The notes under the pieces are model-generated. The model did not search any database and was not told the DNA's origin. It worked only from the letters and a program-made list of their open reading frames with translations. From contig NZ_JADGMY010000028.1 in assembly GCF_015234515.1 (NCBI RefSeq), positions 1 through 64,000 on the forward strand: DNA of 64,000 nucleotides, given 5' to 3'. The DNA comes from Cellulomonas sp. (GTDB taxonomy: Bacteria; Actinomycetota; Actinomycetes; Actinomycetales; Cellulomonadaceae). Of this stretch, positions 12,097 to 22,262 are shown piece after piece; positions within the stretch are counted from its first letter, which is position 1; the number at the start of each line of letters is the position of its first letter. The translations under genes were made by a program, and so were the position numbers.

Positions 12097-13970
12097 GGCA
12101 TGCCGCCCTGCGGCTGGGAGCCCGCTGCGAGACCCGCGCGGAGGAGCACCTCGAGCGTCGCCGTCATGAGCTCCGCGTCCCGCGCACGCAGCGGCTCCCC
12201 CGCCTGGAGCGTCGCCTGCACGTAGAGCGCCCGCAGCCCGGCGTCCCGCACCGGTCCCGGTGGCGCGTCCGCGAGCGCCCGCACGACGGCGTTGTCACCG
12301 TTGAGGACCAGCATCCGATCCGCTGGGGGCGCCACGTCGTCGAGACTCGCGAGGACCTCGGCCCAGACGTCCCGCCGCTCCTCCACGAGCCGGCGTCGCA
12401 GCCGCTCGAACCGCGCGTCGGCGCCGTCGAGGAGCAGCGCCGGCAGGGAGGCGGGCCCGAACGTCCGCAGCAGCGGCGCGCACTCCAGGGGCGCGAGCAC
12501 GCGTTCGGCGTCCCGCTCGACGCCCGACCACCACACCAGCAGCTCGGGTGGCGGGGGCGACAGCACACCCTGCACGTCGTCCCGACCGAGCACCTGCACG
12601 TCCCACCCCGGTCGCGCCGCCAGCCGCGCCATGACGTCCGCGTCGTAGACGTACCCCGCGTTGACGACGGCGAGCCCCTCCGCGCGGGCCACGGCGGCGA
12701 CCCGCCGGTACTCCTGGAGCGTGGGCGCGTACAGCACGCGGCCGTGCTCGGCACGCACCTCCTCGAGCGTGCGCGTGCCGTCCGTCGTCTCGTACGGCAG
12801 CACCTGCGCGACCAGCTCGAGCATCTCCTGGTCGCTGGTGGCCAGGGCGCGCAGCGCGAGGTCGTGGGCGGCGACGAAGTCGTCCGTCAGGGGCGACCAC
12901 GACCGCAGGGTCTGCAGCGTCCAGTCCCGGACCGCCGCACCGAGCGCCTCGCGGGTGGCCATGAGGACCTCGTCCTCGTAGAGCGCCTCCCGCGAGGCCG
13001 TGGGCCGCAGCGCACGGGCGTCGACGACGCACCGCACGAAGACCGCCCAGTCGGGCAGCAACCCGTCGACGCGCGAGCCCAGCAGCATCCGCTTGAGGTA
13101 GACGCGGTGCCGGACGGAGGTGCCCTGCGCGACCGGCACCGGCATCACGAAGGCCACGCCCTCGACGCCGGCCAACGGCACCCGCAGGTCGATGTGCGCG
13201 AGAGGGCGCAGCCCGAAGACGCGTTCGCAGTAGTCCGCGAGCGCCCGGGTGCGGGACGCCTCGTCGCCGGACGTCCGCCACGGCAGGTGCCGCGCGCTCG
13301 TGCGCCGCCACGCCGTCGGGCGGTCGGCGGTCGTGCCGTCGGCCGACCGCGACCCCGGAGGTTCGAGCCGCACCTCCACGGCGACGTCGACGGGCAGCAG
13401 ACCGCCGTACTCCTCGGCGAGCGCGACCACCGAGCCCTCCGTGAACCAGTGGTCCGCGTCCGCGCGGGGGCGCAGCCGCACGGTGGTCCCCGGTGCGACG
13501 TCGTCGTGGCACGGCGCGACGGAGAACCGCCCGTCGTCGGACCCGCGCCAGCGGACCGCCGGGGCCTTCGGGTCGACCGCCGACCGGGAGACGACGTCGA
13601 TCTCCTCGGCCACCATGAAGGCTGCGAGCAGACCGATGCCGAACTGGCCGAGGAACTCGGGGCGCCCGGAGCCGAGGTGCTCGTCGCGCTTCGACGAGCG
13701 CCCGATCGTCGCCAGCAGGTCGCGCGCCTCGTCCACGGTGAGCCCGATGCCGGTGTCGACGACCTCGAGGCCGCCGTCCTCGAGCGGGCGCACACGCACC
13801 GTGGCGGGCGCTCCCGGGTCAACGGCACGCCGCGCGGTGATCGCGTCGACGGCGTTCTGCAGCAGCTCGCGCAGGTAGAGGTGCGGGCCCGAGTAGAGGT
13901 GCCGGGCCAGCAGGTCGACGACGCCGCGCAGGTCCACCTGGAAGGCGCGGTCGACCTCGGTCGCGCTCAT
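12093..13970 (-). CDS. HSP90 family protein (GHKL ATPase, HtpG-like)
   Basis: LYLRELLQNAVDAITARR, DTGIGLTVDEARDLLATIGRSSKRDE, FLGQFGIGLLAAFMV = Bergerat-fold motifs; ATG at 13970. Confidence 0.85.
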   Translation of the reverse strand: MSATEVDRAFQVDLRGVVDLLARHLYSGPHLYLRELLQNAVDAITARRAVDPGAPATVRVRPLEDGGLEVVDTGIGLTVDEARDLLATIGRSSKRDEHLGSGRPEFLGQFGIGLLAAFMVAEEIDVVSRSAVDPKAPAVRWRGSDDGRFSVAPCHDDVAPGTTVRLRPRADADHWFTEGSVVALAEEYGGLLPVDVAVEVRLEPPGSRSADGTTADRPTAWRRTSARHLPWRTSGDEASRTRALADYCERVFGLRPLAHIDLRVPLAGVEGVAFVMPVPVAQGTSVRHRVYLKRMLLGSRVDGLLPDWAVFVRCVVDARALRPTASREALYEDEVLMATREALGAAVRDWTLQTLRSWSPLTDDFVAAHDLALRALATSDQEMLELVAQVLPYETTDGTRTLEEVRAEHGRVLYAPTLQEYRRVAAVARAEGLAVVNAGYVYDADVMARLAARPGWDVQVLGRDDVQGVLSPPPPELLVWWSGVERDAERVLAPLECAPLLRTFGPASLPALLLDGADARFERLRRRLVEERRDVWAEVLASLDDVAPPADRMLVLNGDNAVVRALADAPPGPVRDAGLRALYVQATLQAGEPLRARDAELMTATLEVLLRAGLAAGSQPQGGMP

Positions 13971-14111
13971 GTCGTCGCCTCCGGAGGGCGGTGATGCCGT
14001 GCTGGGCACATGGCCGTGCGTCCCCTTCGCCCGAGATGTCCGGTCGGAGCATAGAGGCTCGGGTCCACGGCGGGCAGGGCCTTCCCCCTCCTGCGGGCGG
14101 AGGACGACCGG

Positions 14112-15272
14112 TCAGGGCAGGACGACCGGCTTGACGGTGCGGCCGTGGAGCATGTCGTCGAACGCCCGGTCGAGGTCCCTCAGCGCGTAGCGACGCACGA
14201 GCCGGTCGAGGGGCAGCGTGCCGTCCTCGACGAGGGCGACGATCTGCGGCAGCAGGCGACGGGGGTCGGCGTCACCCATCGTCACCCCCCGGAGCACCCT
14301 GCCCCCGAGCATCGGCTGGATGTCGACGGGGATCTCCGTGCCGGGCGGCGGGGCGCCGCACACGACCAGCTCGCCGCGCAGCGCCAGCGCGTCGAGCGCC
14401 GTGCGCGCGACGTTCGGGTCACCCGTGGTGTCGAACGCCCCGGTCAGGCCGCGCCCGCCGGTGATCTCGGCGAGCCGCTCACGGAGGTCGTCCGCGCCGC
14501 CGTGCAGCGCGTGCGTCGCCCCGAGCTCGAGAGCCAGGTCGAGGCGCTCGGGCACCAGGTCGACCGCGACGAGCACGTCCGGCTCGCGCGCCGCCGCCGC
14601 GACGACGGCCGACAGCCCGACCGCACCGGCGCCGAGGACCGCCAGCCGCGCACCCGGCTGCGGGTCCAGCACGTTCCACACCGACCCGAAGCCGGTCATC
14701 ACGCCGCAGCCGAGCGGTGCCAGCAGCGTCAGGTCCACGCCCGGGCCGACGACCACGACATGACGCGCCGCCACGACGACGTGCCCGGCGAACGACGACT
14801 GCCCGAAGAAGTGGGCACCGAGCGGCACCCCGTCGGCGTGCAGCGGGCTCGTCCCGTCGGGGCGTGCGCCGCCCAGCACGTTGCGTGTGAGCCACGTCGC
14901 GCAGTAGGCGGGGTGGTCCTCGTGGCACGCGTCGCAGTCGCCGCACGACGAGAAGCTGATGAGAACCTGGTCGCCTGCGCTGACGTCGGTCACGCGGCTG
15001 CCCACGCTCTCCACGACGCCCGCCCCCTCGTGCCCGATCACCCCGGGGAGCGGGAACGGGACGCCGCCGCCCCACACCGCGACGTCGGTGTGGCAGACAC
15101 CGGTCGCGACGACCCGCACGAGGATCTCGTCGTCGCGCGGCGCCGCGAGGTCGACCTCCCGGACCTCGAACGCCCCGCGAGGGCTCGTCAGGACCGCCGC
15201 GCGCGTGCGGACGGGTGCAGCGGATGCACGTTCCCCCGCCGCGCCGTGATCAGGTGTCGCCGTCGTCGTCAT
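14112..15272 (-). CDS. Zinc-dependent medium-chain alcohol dehydrogenase
   Basis: GHEGAGVVESVG, CGDCDACHEDHPAYC structural-zinc motif, VLGAGAVGLSAV Rossmann. Confidence 0.9.
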   Translation of the reverse strand: MTTTATPDHGAAGERASAAPVRTRAAVLTSPRGAFEVREVDLAAPRDDEILVRVVATGVCHTDVAVWGGGVPFPLPGVIGHEGAGVVESVGSRVTDVSAGDQVLISFSSCGDCDACHEDHPAYCATWLTRNVLGGARPDGTSPLHADGVPLGAHFFGQSSFAGHVVVAARHVVVVGPGVDLTLLAPLGCGVMTGFGSVWNVLDPQPGARLAVLGAGAVGLSAVVAAAAREPDVLVAVDLVPERLDLALELGATHALHGGADDLRERLAEITGGRGLTGAFDTTGDPNVARTALDALALRGELVVCGAPPPGTEIPVDIQPMLGGRVLRGVTMGDADPRRLLPQIVALVEDGTLPLDRLVRRYALRDLDRAFDDMLHGRTVKPVVLP

Positions 15273-15395
15273 GGCAGTCCTCTCGCCGTGCCGACGGTCG
15301 CCGGCGGGCCGGAGCGGCGACGTCGGGGTCGCGCCGCGGACGGGCGTGGGGGTGCCTGCGATCGTAGGGAGGGCGACGCACGGCCGACAAGGGCA

Positions 15396-15448
15396 CGGAC
15401 GCCGACGGCCCCCCACCCTGGGCGGGTACGGGGCCGTCGAGGCGTCCG
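15396..15448 (-). terminator. Intrinsic-type hairpin downstream of rho
   Basis: CGGACGCCGACGGCCCC / GGGGCCGTCGAGGCGTCCG inverted repeat immediately after the rho stop. Confidence 0.6.
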
Positions 15449-15454
15449 GTCGGC

Positions 15455-17467
15455 TCAGACGACCTTGCCGACACCCTCCTCGAGGGCGGGGCCGTTGTGG
15501 CCCGGCGTGGTCTTCTGCACCTGCAGCAGGAACTCCACGTTCGACTTGGTCTCGCGCAGCTTGCCCAGCAGCAGCTCGATGGCCTGCTGCTGGTCGAGCC
15601 CGCCGAGCACGCGCCGCAGCTTGTAGACGATCTTCAGCTCGTCGTTGCTCATGAGCACCTCCTCGCGGCGGGTGCCGGACGCGTTGACGTCCACCGCCGG
15701 GAAGATGCGCTTGTCCGCGAGCGAGCGCGACAGGCGCAGCTCCATGTTCCCGGTGCCCTTGAACTCCTCGAAGATGACCTCGTCCATCTTCGAGCCCGTC
15801 TCGACCAGGGCCGAGGCGAGGATCGTCAGGGAGCCGCCGTTCTCGATGTTGCGCGCGGCGCCGAAGAAGCGCTTGGGCGGGTAGAGCGCCGAGGCGTCCA
15901 CACCACCGGACAGGATCCGGCCCGAGGCCGGCGCCGCCAGGTTGTAGGCGCGCGACAGCCGGGTCAGCGAGTCGAGCAGCACGACGACGTCCTGGCCGAG
16001 CTCGACCAGACGCTTGGCCCGCTCGATCGCGAGCTCCGCGACGATCGTGTGGTCGGACGCGGGACGGTCGAAGGTCGAGGCGATGACCTCGCCCTTCACG
16101 GTCCGCTCCATGTCGGTGACCTCTTCGGGCCGCTCGTCGACGAGCACGACCATGAGGTGGACCTCAGGGTTGTTCGTCGTGATCGCGTTGGCGATCTGCT
16201 GCATGATGATCGTCTTGCCCGCCTTGGGCGGCGCGACGATGAGGCCGCGCTGGCCCTTGCCGATGGGCGCGACGATGTCGATCACGCGCGGCGTGAGGCG
16301 ACCGGGCTCGGTCTCGAGGCGCAGCCGGTCCTGCGGGTACAGCGGCGTCAGCTTGGCGAAGTCGGGACGCTCGCGCGCCTCGTCGGGCTGCAGACCGTTG
16401 ACCGAGTCGAGCCGGACCAGCGCGTTGAACTTGTTGGGCCGGTTGCCGCTGGGCGGCTGCTCGCCCTCGCGGGGCTGGCGGACGGCGCCCGTGATCGCGT
16501 CGCCCCGACGCAGGCCGTTCTTCTTGACCTGGTTGAGCGACACGTAGACGTCGTTCGGCCCCGGCAGGTACCCGGTGGTCCGCACGAACGCGTACGAGTC
16601 GAGCACGTCGAGGATGCCGGCGACGGGGAGCAGGATGTCGTCCTCGGTCACCTCGACCTCGTCGAGGCCTGCCAGGTCGCCCTGGCCGGTGCGGGTGCGG
16701 CCGCGCTTGCGGTCCCGGTCCCGGTCGCGGAAGCGGTCGCGCGAGCGACGGCGACGACCGCCCCGCTCGTCGTCGTCCAGCCGGTCGTTGGCGCCCTGCG
16801 CGGGCTGCGCCGCCGGGCCGCCTGCTGCCTGGCCTGCCGGGCGGTGCTCACCCTGCTGACGCTCGCCGCCGCGCTCCGCCTGCTGGCGGTCGCCCTGCTG
16901 CCGGTCGCCCTGCTGGCGCCCACCCTGACGCGCGCTCTGCTGGCGGTCGTCGTCCTGACGCTCGCCGGGCTCGTCGACCGGCTGCGCGACCTCGGGCGCC
17001 GCGGGCGCCCCGGCACCACGGCCCGCACGGCGCGAGCGGCGCTCGCCCGTGACCGTGCCGACCGCCTCCGCGGCGCGCGCGGCGCGGTCGTCGCGCTGCT
17101 CGGGGGGCGCGAGGCGCGCGTCCAGCGCGGCCTCGAGGCCGGCGAGCGCGTCGCGGCCGCCCGAGCGCTGCCGGCTGCGCGCCGGACGCTCCGTCGGGGA
17201 GTCCTCGACCGACGCGGTCGTCGCGGGGTGCTCCTCCACCACGGCCTGCGCACGGCGCGTGGTCGCGCGCGCCTCGAGGGCCTGCGGGCGCTCACCGGAG
17301 CGCGCGGCGGAGATCGCCTGCACCAGGTCACCCTTGCGCATCTTGCTCGTGCCCTTCACGCCGAGCTGCGAGGCGAGTGCCTGCAGCTCGGGGAGCCGCA
17401 TCGCGGAGATGCTGCCCGAGCCCGAGCCGCCCGTGGTGGCCGTGGCGGCGTCGATGGTGTCTGTCAC
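15455..17467 (-). CDS. rho: Transcription termination factor Rho, with long disordered RNA-binding N-terminal insertion
   Basis: [41 protein letters not shown] start at 17467 ([17 protein letters not shown]). Confidence 0.96.
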   Translation of the reverse strand: MTDTIDAATATTGGSGSGSISAMRLPELQALASQLGVKGTSKMRKGDLVQAISAARSGERPQALEARATTRRAQAVVEEHPATTASVEDSPTERPARSRQRSGGRDALAGLEAALDARLAPPEQRDDRAARAAEAVGTVTGERRSRRAGRGAGAPAAPEVAQPVDEPGERQDDDRQQSARQGGRQQGDRQQGDRQQAERGGERQQGEHRPAGQAAGGPAAQPAQGANDRLDDDERGGRRRRSRDRFRDRDRDRKRGRTRTGQGDLAGLDEVEVTEDDILLPVAGILDVLDSYAFVRTTGYLPGPNDVYVSLNQVKKNGLRRGDAITGAVRQPREGEQPPSGNRPNKFNALVRLDSVNGLQPDEARERPDFAKLTPLYPQDRLRLETEPGRLTPRVIDIVAPIGKGQRGLIVAPPKAGKTIIMQQIANAITTNNPEVHLMVVLVDERPEEVTDMERTVKGEVIASTFDRPASDHTIVAELAIERAKRLVELGQDVVVLLDSLTRLSRAYNLAAPASGRILSGGVDASALYPPKRFFGAARNIENGGSLTILASALVETGSKMDEVIFEEFKGTGNMELRLSRSLADKRIFPAVDVNASGTRREEVLMSNDELKIVYKLRRVLGGLDQQQAIELLLGKLRETKSNVEFLLQVQKTTPGHNGPALEEGVGKVV

Positions 17468-17738
17468 GAAGGATCCTTCCCCCTCGTCGGGGCCCACCCG
17501 GTCCACCCGGGCGGGGGCCTGCGGCCGCTCGGCATGACCAGGCGGAGTGGTGCCACGCGCGTCGCGTACGACGACGTCTGCATGCGCTGGCGGGGTGTTC
17601 CCCTCGTCGTCGACTCGGCTGACCGTCCGGCAGGATCCAGGAGATGGTCGGGGAGCCGGGGACCGTGGTGGGGTCCACCGGCGGATCAACAGCCGGATCC
17701 GCAGGGGGCCGGAGGACGAGGTCCGGGGAACGCGGCCC

Positions 17739-17744
17739 AGCCTA
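17739..17744 (-). promoter_or_regulatory. Candidate -10 element (TAGGCT) for rho, implying a ~265-nt 5' leader
   Basis: Reverse complement TGCTAGGCTGGG; position relative to rho GTG at 17467. Confidence 0.35.
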
Positions 17745-17807
17745 GCATTGCGACATCCGGCGCCGCGGCGTCCTGCGGGGGTTCACCCGTCGGCCGTCGA
17801 GGAAGGG

Positions 17808-18776
17808 TCAGTCGAGCATCGCGGTGACCGACCCGCCCGCGGTGTCCACCTGCAGCGGCAGCACCCGCCAACCGGCCATGACGCCCCCGAACGCCTCGGC
17901 GATCGCCTCGTCCGCGTCGCTGCCACCACCGGGAAGCCGGCGCGCCAGCACGAGCACGGTCGGGCCGGCGCCCGAGACGACGGCTGCGACGCCACGGGCG
18001 CGCAGCGCCTCGACGAGCGCGAGCGAGGCCGGCATGACCTCGCGGCGGTACCCCTGGTGCAGCCGGTCACCCGTGGCGGCCAGGAGCAGGTCGGGTCGAC
18101 GGCCGAGCGCCTCGACCAGCAGGGCGGCCCGCCCTGCCTGCCATGCCGCGTCGACGTGCGGCACCTGCTCGGGCAGCACGCCACGGGCTGCGCGCGTCGA
18201 GAGGTGACCCGGCGGGACGATCGCGATCGGCTGGACGTCGCCGTGCACGGCGAGCCTCGCGGCGCGCACCGCGCCGGGGTCCGACACTGCCCCCGGGGCG
18301 GTGCTCGGGTCCTCGGTCCACGCGACGGTCAGCCCGCCGAGCAGCGCCGGGGCGGCGTTGTCCGGGTGCCCCTCGAGCTGCGTCGCGAGCGCGAGCGCCA
18401 CGCCGTCGTCGAGCGCCTCGGGCTCGGCGACCAGGCCACGGGCGGCCAGGATCCCCGCGACGACCGCGGCGGCCGACGACCCCAGACCTCGTCCGTGCGG
18501 CACCCGGTTGCGGCACACCAGGTGCAGCCCGGTCTGCGGTGCGCCGACGTGGTCGAGCGCGACGCGCAGCGCACGCACGACGAGGTGCGTCTCGTCGTCG
18601 GGGACGGTCCCGGCCCCCTCGCCCTCCACCTCGACGCGCACGTCGGCCGTGCCGAGCGCACGCACCTCGAGCTCGTCGTGCAGGCCCAGGGCCAGGCCGA
18701 GCGCGTCGAAGCCGGGGCCGAGGTTGGCGGACGTCGCCGGGACGCGGACCCGGACGTGCGCGGTGCGCAGACGCAC
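17808..18776 (-). CDS. thrB: Homoserine kinase
   Basis: VRVPATSANLGPGFDALG, GRGLGSSAAAVVAG GHMP motifs. Confidence 0.96.
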   Translation of the reverse strand: MRLRTAHVRVRVPATSANLGPGFDALGLALGLHDELEVRALGTADVRVEVEGEGAGTVPDDETHLVVRALRVALDHVGAPQTGLHLVCRNRVPHGRGLGSSAAAVVAGILAARGLVAEPEALDDGVALALATQLEGHPDNAAPALLGGLTVAWTEDPSTAPGAVSDPGAVRAARLAVHGDVQPIAIVPPGHLSTRAARGVLPEQVPHVDAAWQAGRAALLVEALGRRPDLLLAATGDRLHQGYRREVMPASLALVEALRARGVAAVVSGAGPTVLVLARRLPGGGSDADEAIAEAFGGVMAGWRVLPLQVDTAGGSVTAMLD

Positions 18777-18779
18777 GTC

Positions 18780-19871
18780 TCAGCCCAGGCCGAGCGCGTC
18801 GGCGATGGACACCACGTCGGTCGACAGGCGCTGCGGCTGCACCTCGCTGCCGTCCGCCGTGCGCAGCGCCCACTGCGGGTCCTTGAGGCCGTGGCCCGTC
18901 ACCGTCACGACGATGCGTGCACCCGCAGGGACCAGGCCGCGCTCGGCCCGCGCCAGCAGCCCGGCGACGCCCGCGGCCGACGCGGGCTCGACGAAGACCC
19001 CGACCTCGGCGGACAGCACGCGGTGCGCGGCGAGGATCTGCTCGTCGGTCACCGACTCGATGACGCCGCCGGAGACGTCCCGCGCCTCCTCCGCCTGCTG
19101 CCAGGACGCGGGGTTGCCGATGCGGATGGCGGTCGCGATGGTCTCCGGGGAGTCCACCGGGTGGCCGAGCACGATGGGCGCGGCACCCGCGGCCTGGAAG
19201 CCCCACATCACCGGCGTGTGCGTGGCCAGGGCAGGCATGCCCTCGCCGGCGTCGAGTCCCGCGTACTCGCGGTAGCCCTTCCAGTACGCCGTGATGTTGC
19301 CCGCGTTGCCGACGGGCAGGCAGTGGATGTCCGGGGCGTCACCCAGCGCGTCGACGATCTCGAACGCCGCCGTCTTCTGACCCTCGATGCGGTCGGGGTT
19401 GACCGAGTTCACCAGCTCGACGGGGTACGCCTCGGCGAGCTTGCGCGCAGCGATCAGGCAGTCGTCGAAGTTGCCGTCGACCTGCAGCAGGCGCGCGCCG
19501 TGCGCGATCGCCTGGCTGAGCTTGCCCATCGCGATCTTGCCGTCCGGCACGAGCACCGCGCAGACCATGCCGGCGCGGGTGGCGTAGGCCGCCGCCGAGG
19601 CGGACGTGTTGCCCGTCGACGCGCACACCACGACCTTGGCGCCGCGCGCGGCGGCCGCGGAGATGGCCGTCGTCATCCCGCGGTCCTTGAAGGAGCCGGT
19701 CGGGTTCATGCCCTCGACCTTGACGTGCACGTCGGCGCCCGTGCGCTGCGACAGCACGGGGGCGTGCACGAGCGGCGTGCCGCCCTCCCCCAGCGTGACG
19801 ACGCGCTCGGTGACGTGGGCGGGCAGACGGTCGGCGTACTCGGCGATGACGCCGCGCCACTGGTGGGCCAT
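18780..19871 (-). CDS. thrC: Threonine synthase
   Basis: [16 protein letters not shown] lysine motif; between thrB and hom. Confidence 0.96.
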   Translation of the reverse strand: MAHQWRGVIAEYADRLPAHVTERVVTLGEGGTPLVHAPVLSQRTGADVHVKVEGMNPTGSFKDRGMTTAISAAAARGAKVVVCASTGNTSASAAAYATRAGMVCAVLVPDGKIAMGKLSQAIAHGARLLQVDGNFDDCLIAARKLAEAYPVELVNSVNPDRIEGQKTAAFEIVDALGDAPDIHCLPVGNAGNITAYWKGYREYAGLDAGEGMPALATHTPVMWGFQAAGAAPIVLGHPVDSPETIATAIRIGNPASWQQAEEARDVSGGVIESVTDEQILAAHRVLSAEVGVFVEPASAAGVAGLLARAERGLVPAGARIVVTVTGHGLKDPQWALRTADGSEVQPQRLSTDVVSIADALGLG

Positions 19872-19905
19872 GGGGGTGAGGTTCCTCGCGTGGGTGGGGT
19901 GGGGT

Positions 19906-21222
19906 TCAGAGCACCGGCAGCACGGACACGACGCCGCGCACGACGTCGAGCGCGGCGACCGCGTCCACGGTCGCACGCACGGCACGCTCGGGAGCGGTGT
20001 GGGTGGTGATGACGAGGGTGGCCGACACGTCGTCGCCCGTGCCCTGCAGCGTCTGGCGCACGGACTCGATCGACACGTCCTGCGCGGCGAGCTCGGCCGC
20101 CACGCGTGCGAGCACGCCGGGACGGTCGTCGACCTCGAGGCGCACCTGGTAGCGCGAGCGCGCCTCGCCGCCGTCGAGGACGGGCAGGTCCGCGTGGGAC
20201 GACTCGACCGGACCCTTGCCGCCCAGCACGCGGTGACGCGCCACCGAGACCAGGTCGCCGAGGACGGCCGACGCCGTCGGCGCCCCGCCCGCGCCGCGCC
20301 CGTAGAACATGAGCTCGCCCGCGGCCTCCGCCTCGACGAACACCGCGTTGAAGGCCCCACGCACCCCCGCGAGCGGGTGGTCGGACGGCACGAGCGTGGG
20401 CTGGACGCGCACGAGCACGCCCTCGGTGCCGTCGGCGGCGCGAGCGCGCTCCGCGACCGCGAGCAGCTTGAGCACGTGCCCGGTGCGCTCGGCCCACGTG
20501 ACGTCGGCGGCGGTCAGCCCCGTGATGCCGACCCGGTCGACGTCGGCCAGCGCGACGCGCGTGTGGAACGCGAGCGACGCGAGGATCGCGGCCTTCGCCG
20601 CGGCGTCGTAGCCCTCGACGTCGGCCGTGGGGTCCGCCTCGGCGTAGCCGAGGACCTGGGCCTCCTTGACGGCCTGGTCGAGCCCGAGTCCCTCGGTGGT
20701 CATCGAGTCCAGCACGTAGTTGGTGGTGCCGTTGACGATGCCGAGCACGCGCTGCACGGTGTCGCCCGCGAGCGACTCGCGGACCGGCCGCACGATGGGG
20801 ATCGCACCGGCGACGGCGGCCTCGAAGTAGAGGTCGGTGCCGGCGGCGTCGGCCGCGTCGTACAGCGCGGGGCCGTCCTGGGCCAGCAGCGCCTTGTTCG
20901 CCGTGACGACGGACGCGCCGTGCTCGATCGCCCGCAGCACCAGCGTGCGGGCGGGCTCGATGCCTCCCATGAGCTCGACGACCACGTCGGCGCGGGCGAC
21001 GAGCGACTCGGCGTCCGTGGTGAGCAGGGCGCGGTCCACGACCGGGTCACGCTCGGCGTCCAGCGACCGGACGGCCACGCCGACCAGCTCGAGCCGTGCA
21101 CCGACGCGCGCGGCGAGCTCGTCGCTCTCCGTCACCAGGCGGCGCACGACCTCCGTCCCGACGACGCCGCAGCCGAGGACGGCGACGCGCAGGGGCGGGT
21201 GGGTGCCGGGGGTGAGGGCCAC
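19906..21222 (-). CDS. hom: Homoserine dehydrogenase
   Basis: [43 protein letters not shown]-terminal ACT domain. Confidence 0.96.
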   Translation of the reverse strand: MALTPGTHPPLRVAVLGCGVVGTEVVRRLVTESDELAARVGARLELVGVAVRSLDAERDPVVDRALLTTDAESLVARADVVVELMGGIEPARTLVLRAIEHGASVVTANKALLAQDGPALYDAADAAGTDLYFEAAVAGAIPIVRPVRESLAGDTVQRVLGIVNGTTNYVLDSMTTEGLGLDQAVKEAQVLGYAEADPTADVEGYDAAAKAAILASLAFHTRVALADVDRVGITGLTAADVTWAERTGHVLKLLAVAERARAADGTEGVLVRVQPTLVPSDHPLAGVRGAFNAVFVEAEAAGELMFYGRGAGGAPTASAVLGDLVSVARHRVLGGKGPVESSHADLPVLDGGEARSRYQVRLEVDDRPGVLARVAAELAAQDVSIESVRQTLQGTGDDVSATLVITTHTAPERAVRATVDAVAALDVVRGVVSVLPVL

Positions 21223-21388
21223 GCAGGTGCCTTCCGAGCGGGGCGGTCGACGGGGCCGCCGGGTGGGTCGTCGGTCCGGGACGCCGCACAGGGCCGCGCC
21301 TCGGTCGCCGCCCAGGATAGAGGGGGTGACCGCGCGCCGTGGCGGCCGTCCGGGCTACGGGCGCGGACGTCCTGGACGAGCGGCCTTG

Positions 21389-21407
21389 TTAGGACAGGCT
21401 CACCTGA
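21389..21407. promoter_or_regulatory. IdeR/DtxR-like iron box upstream of heme oxygenase
   Basis: TTAGGACAGGCTCACCTGA; 15/19 match by eye to TTAGGTTAGGCTAACCTAA. Confidence 0.7.
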
Positions 21408-21481
21408 TCTACGGTGGGGTCCTGACAGATCGTCAGCAACACTCGCCGCCGTCGCGCGCAGTACCCCGGGAGCCCCACGTC

Positions 21482-22150
21482 ATGACCGCACCGACCCCCG
21501 ACCTGGTCCTCGACCCGGCTCCCCCGCTGTCGGCCGCGCTGCGCGACGGCACGCGGGCGGACCACGAGGCGGCCGAGCGCTCCGACTTCGTCGAGCACCT
21601 CGTCGGCGGCACGCTGCCGCTCGCGGGCTACGTCGACCTCGCCGCGCAGCAGCACGCGGTGTACACCGCCCTCGAGGCCGCCGGTGACCGCCTCGGCGCG
21701 GCAGGCGCCGACGGCGGGCTGGTGTTCCCCGAGCTCGTGCGCGTCCCCGCGATCGAGGCGGACCTCGCCCACCTGCTCGGCGACGACTGGCGCACGCAGG
21801 TGCGGGTGCTTCCCGCGACCGCGGAGTACGTCGCACGGCTCGAGGCGGTCGGCGACGACCTGCCCCGCTACGCCGCCCACGCGTACACGCGGTACCTCGG
21901 CGACCTGTCGGGCGGGCAGATCCTCAAGCGCATGATCGAGCGCCACCACGGCCTGAGCGGCGCGGGCGTGTCGTTCTACGACTTCCCGCAGATCCACAAG
22001 CTCAAGCCGTTCAAGGACGTCTACCGCGAGCGCCTCGACGCACTCGACCTCACACCGGCGCAGCGGGACGAGGTGGTCGAGGAGGCGCGCGTCGCGTTCC
22101 GGCTCAACCGGGCGGTGTTCGTCGACCTCGCCGCGGCGCACGTCGCCTGA
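21482..22150 (+). CDS. Biliverdin-producing heme oxygenase (HmuO/HO-1 type)
   Basis: LRDGTRADHEAAERSDFVEHLVGG (proximal His), AHAYTRYLGDLSGGQILKRM. Confidence 0.95.
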   Translation: MTAPTPDLVLDPAPPLSAALRDGTRADHEAAERSDFVEHLVGGTLPLAGYVDLAAQQHAVYTALEAAGDRLGAAGADGGLVFPELVRVPAIEADLAHLLGDDWRTQVRVLPATAEYVARLEAVGDDLPRYAAHAYTRYLGDLSGGQILKRMIERHHGLSGAGVSFYDFPQIHKLKPFKDVYRERLDALDLTPAQRDEVVEEARVAFRLNRAVFVDLAAAHVA

Positions 22151-22163
22151 CCCCGACGTCCGC

Positions 22164-22196
22164 AGGACCCCGGCGCGCTCGGTGCGCCGGGGTCCT
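22164..22196. terminator. Hairpin between convergent genes (13-bp stem)
   Basis: AGGACCCCGGCGC ... GCGCCGGGGTCCT. Confidence 0.75.
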
Positions 22197-22211
22197 CGCG
22201 TCCGCGGGGGT

Positions 22212-22254
22212 CGACGGACGGGGCGGCACCGAGCGGCGCCACCCCCGTCCGTCG
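22212..22254. terminator. Second hairpin between the same convergent genes (12-bp stem)
   Basis: CGACGGACGGGG ... CCCCGTCCGTCG. Confidence 0.65.
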
Positions 22255-22262
22255 TGCTGACG

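Noticed and set aside
14112-15272. Zinc ADH considered part of the Hsp90-TPR module
   Set aside because: Separated by ~140 nt with its own apparent promoter region and hairpin-bounded upstream side; no functional link visible, so treated only as a neighbour.
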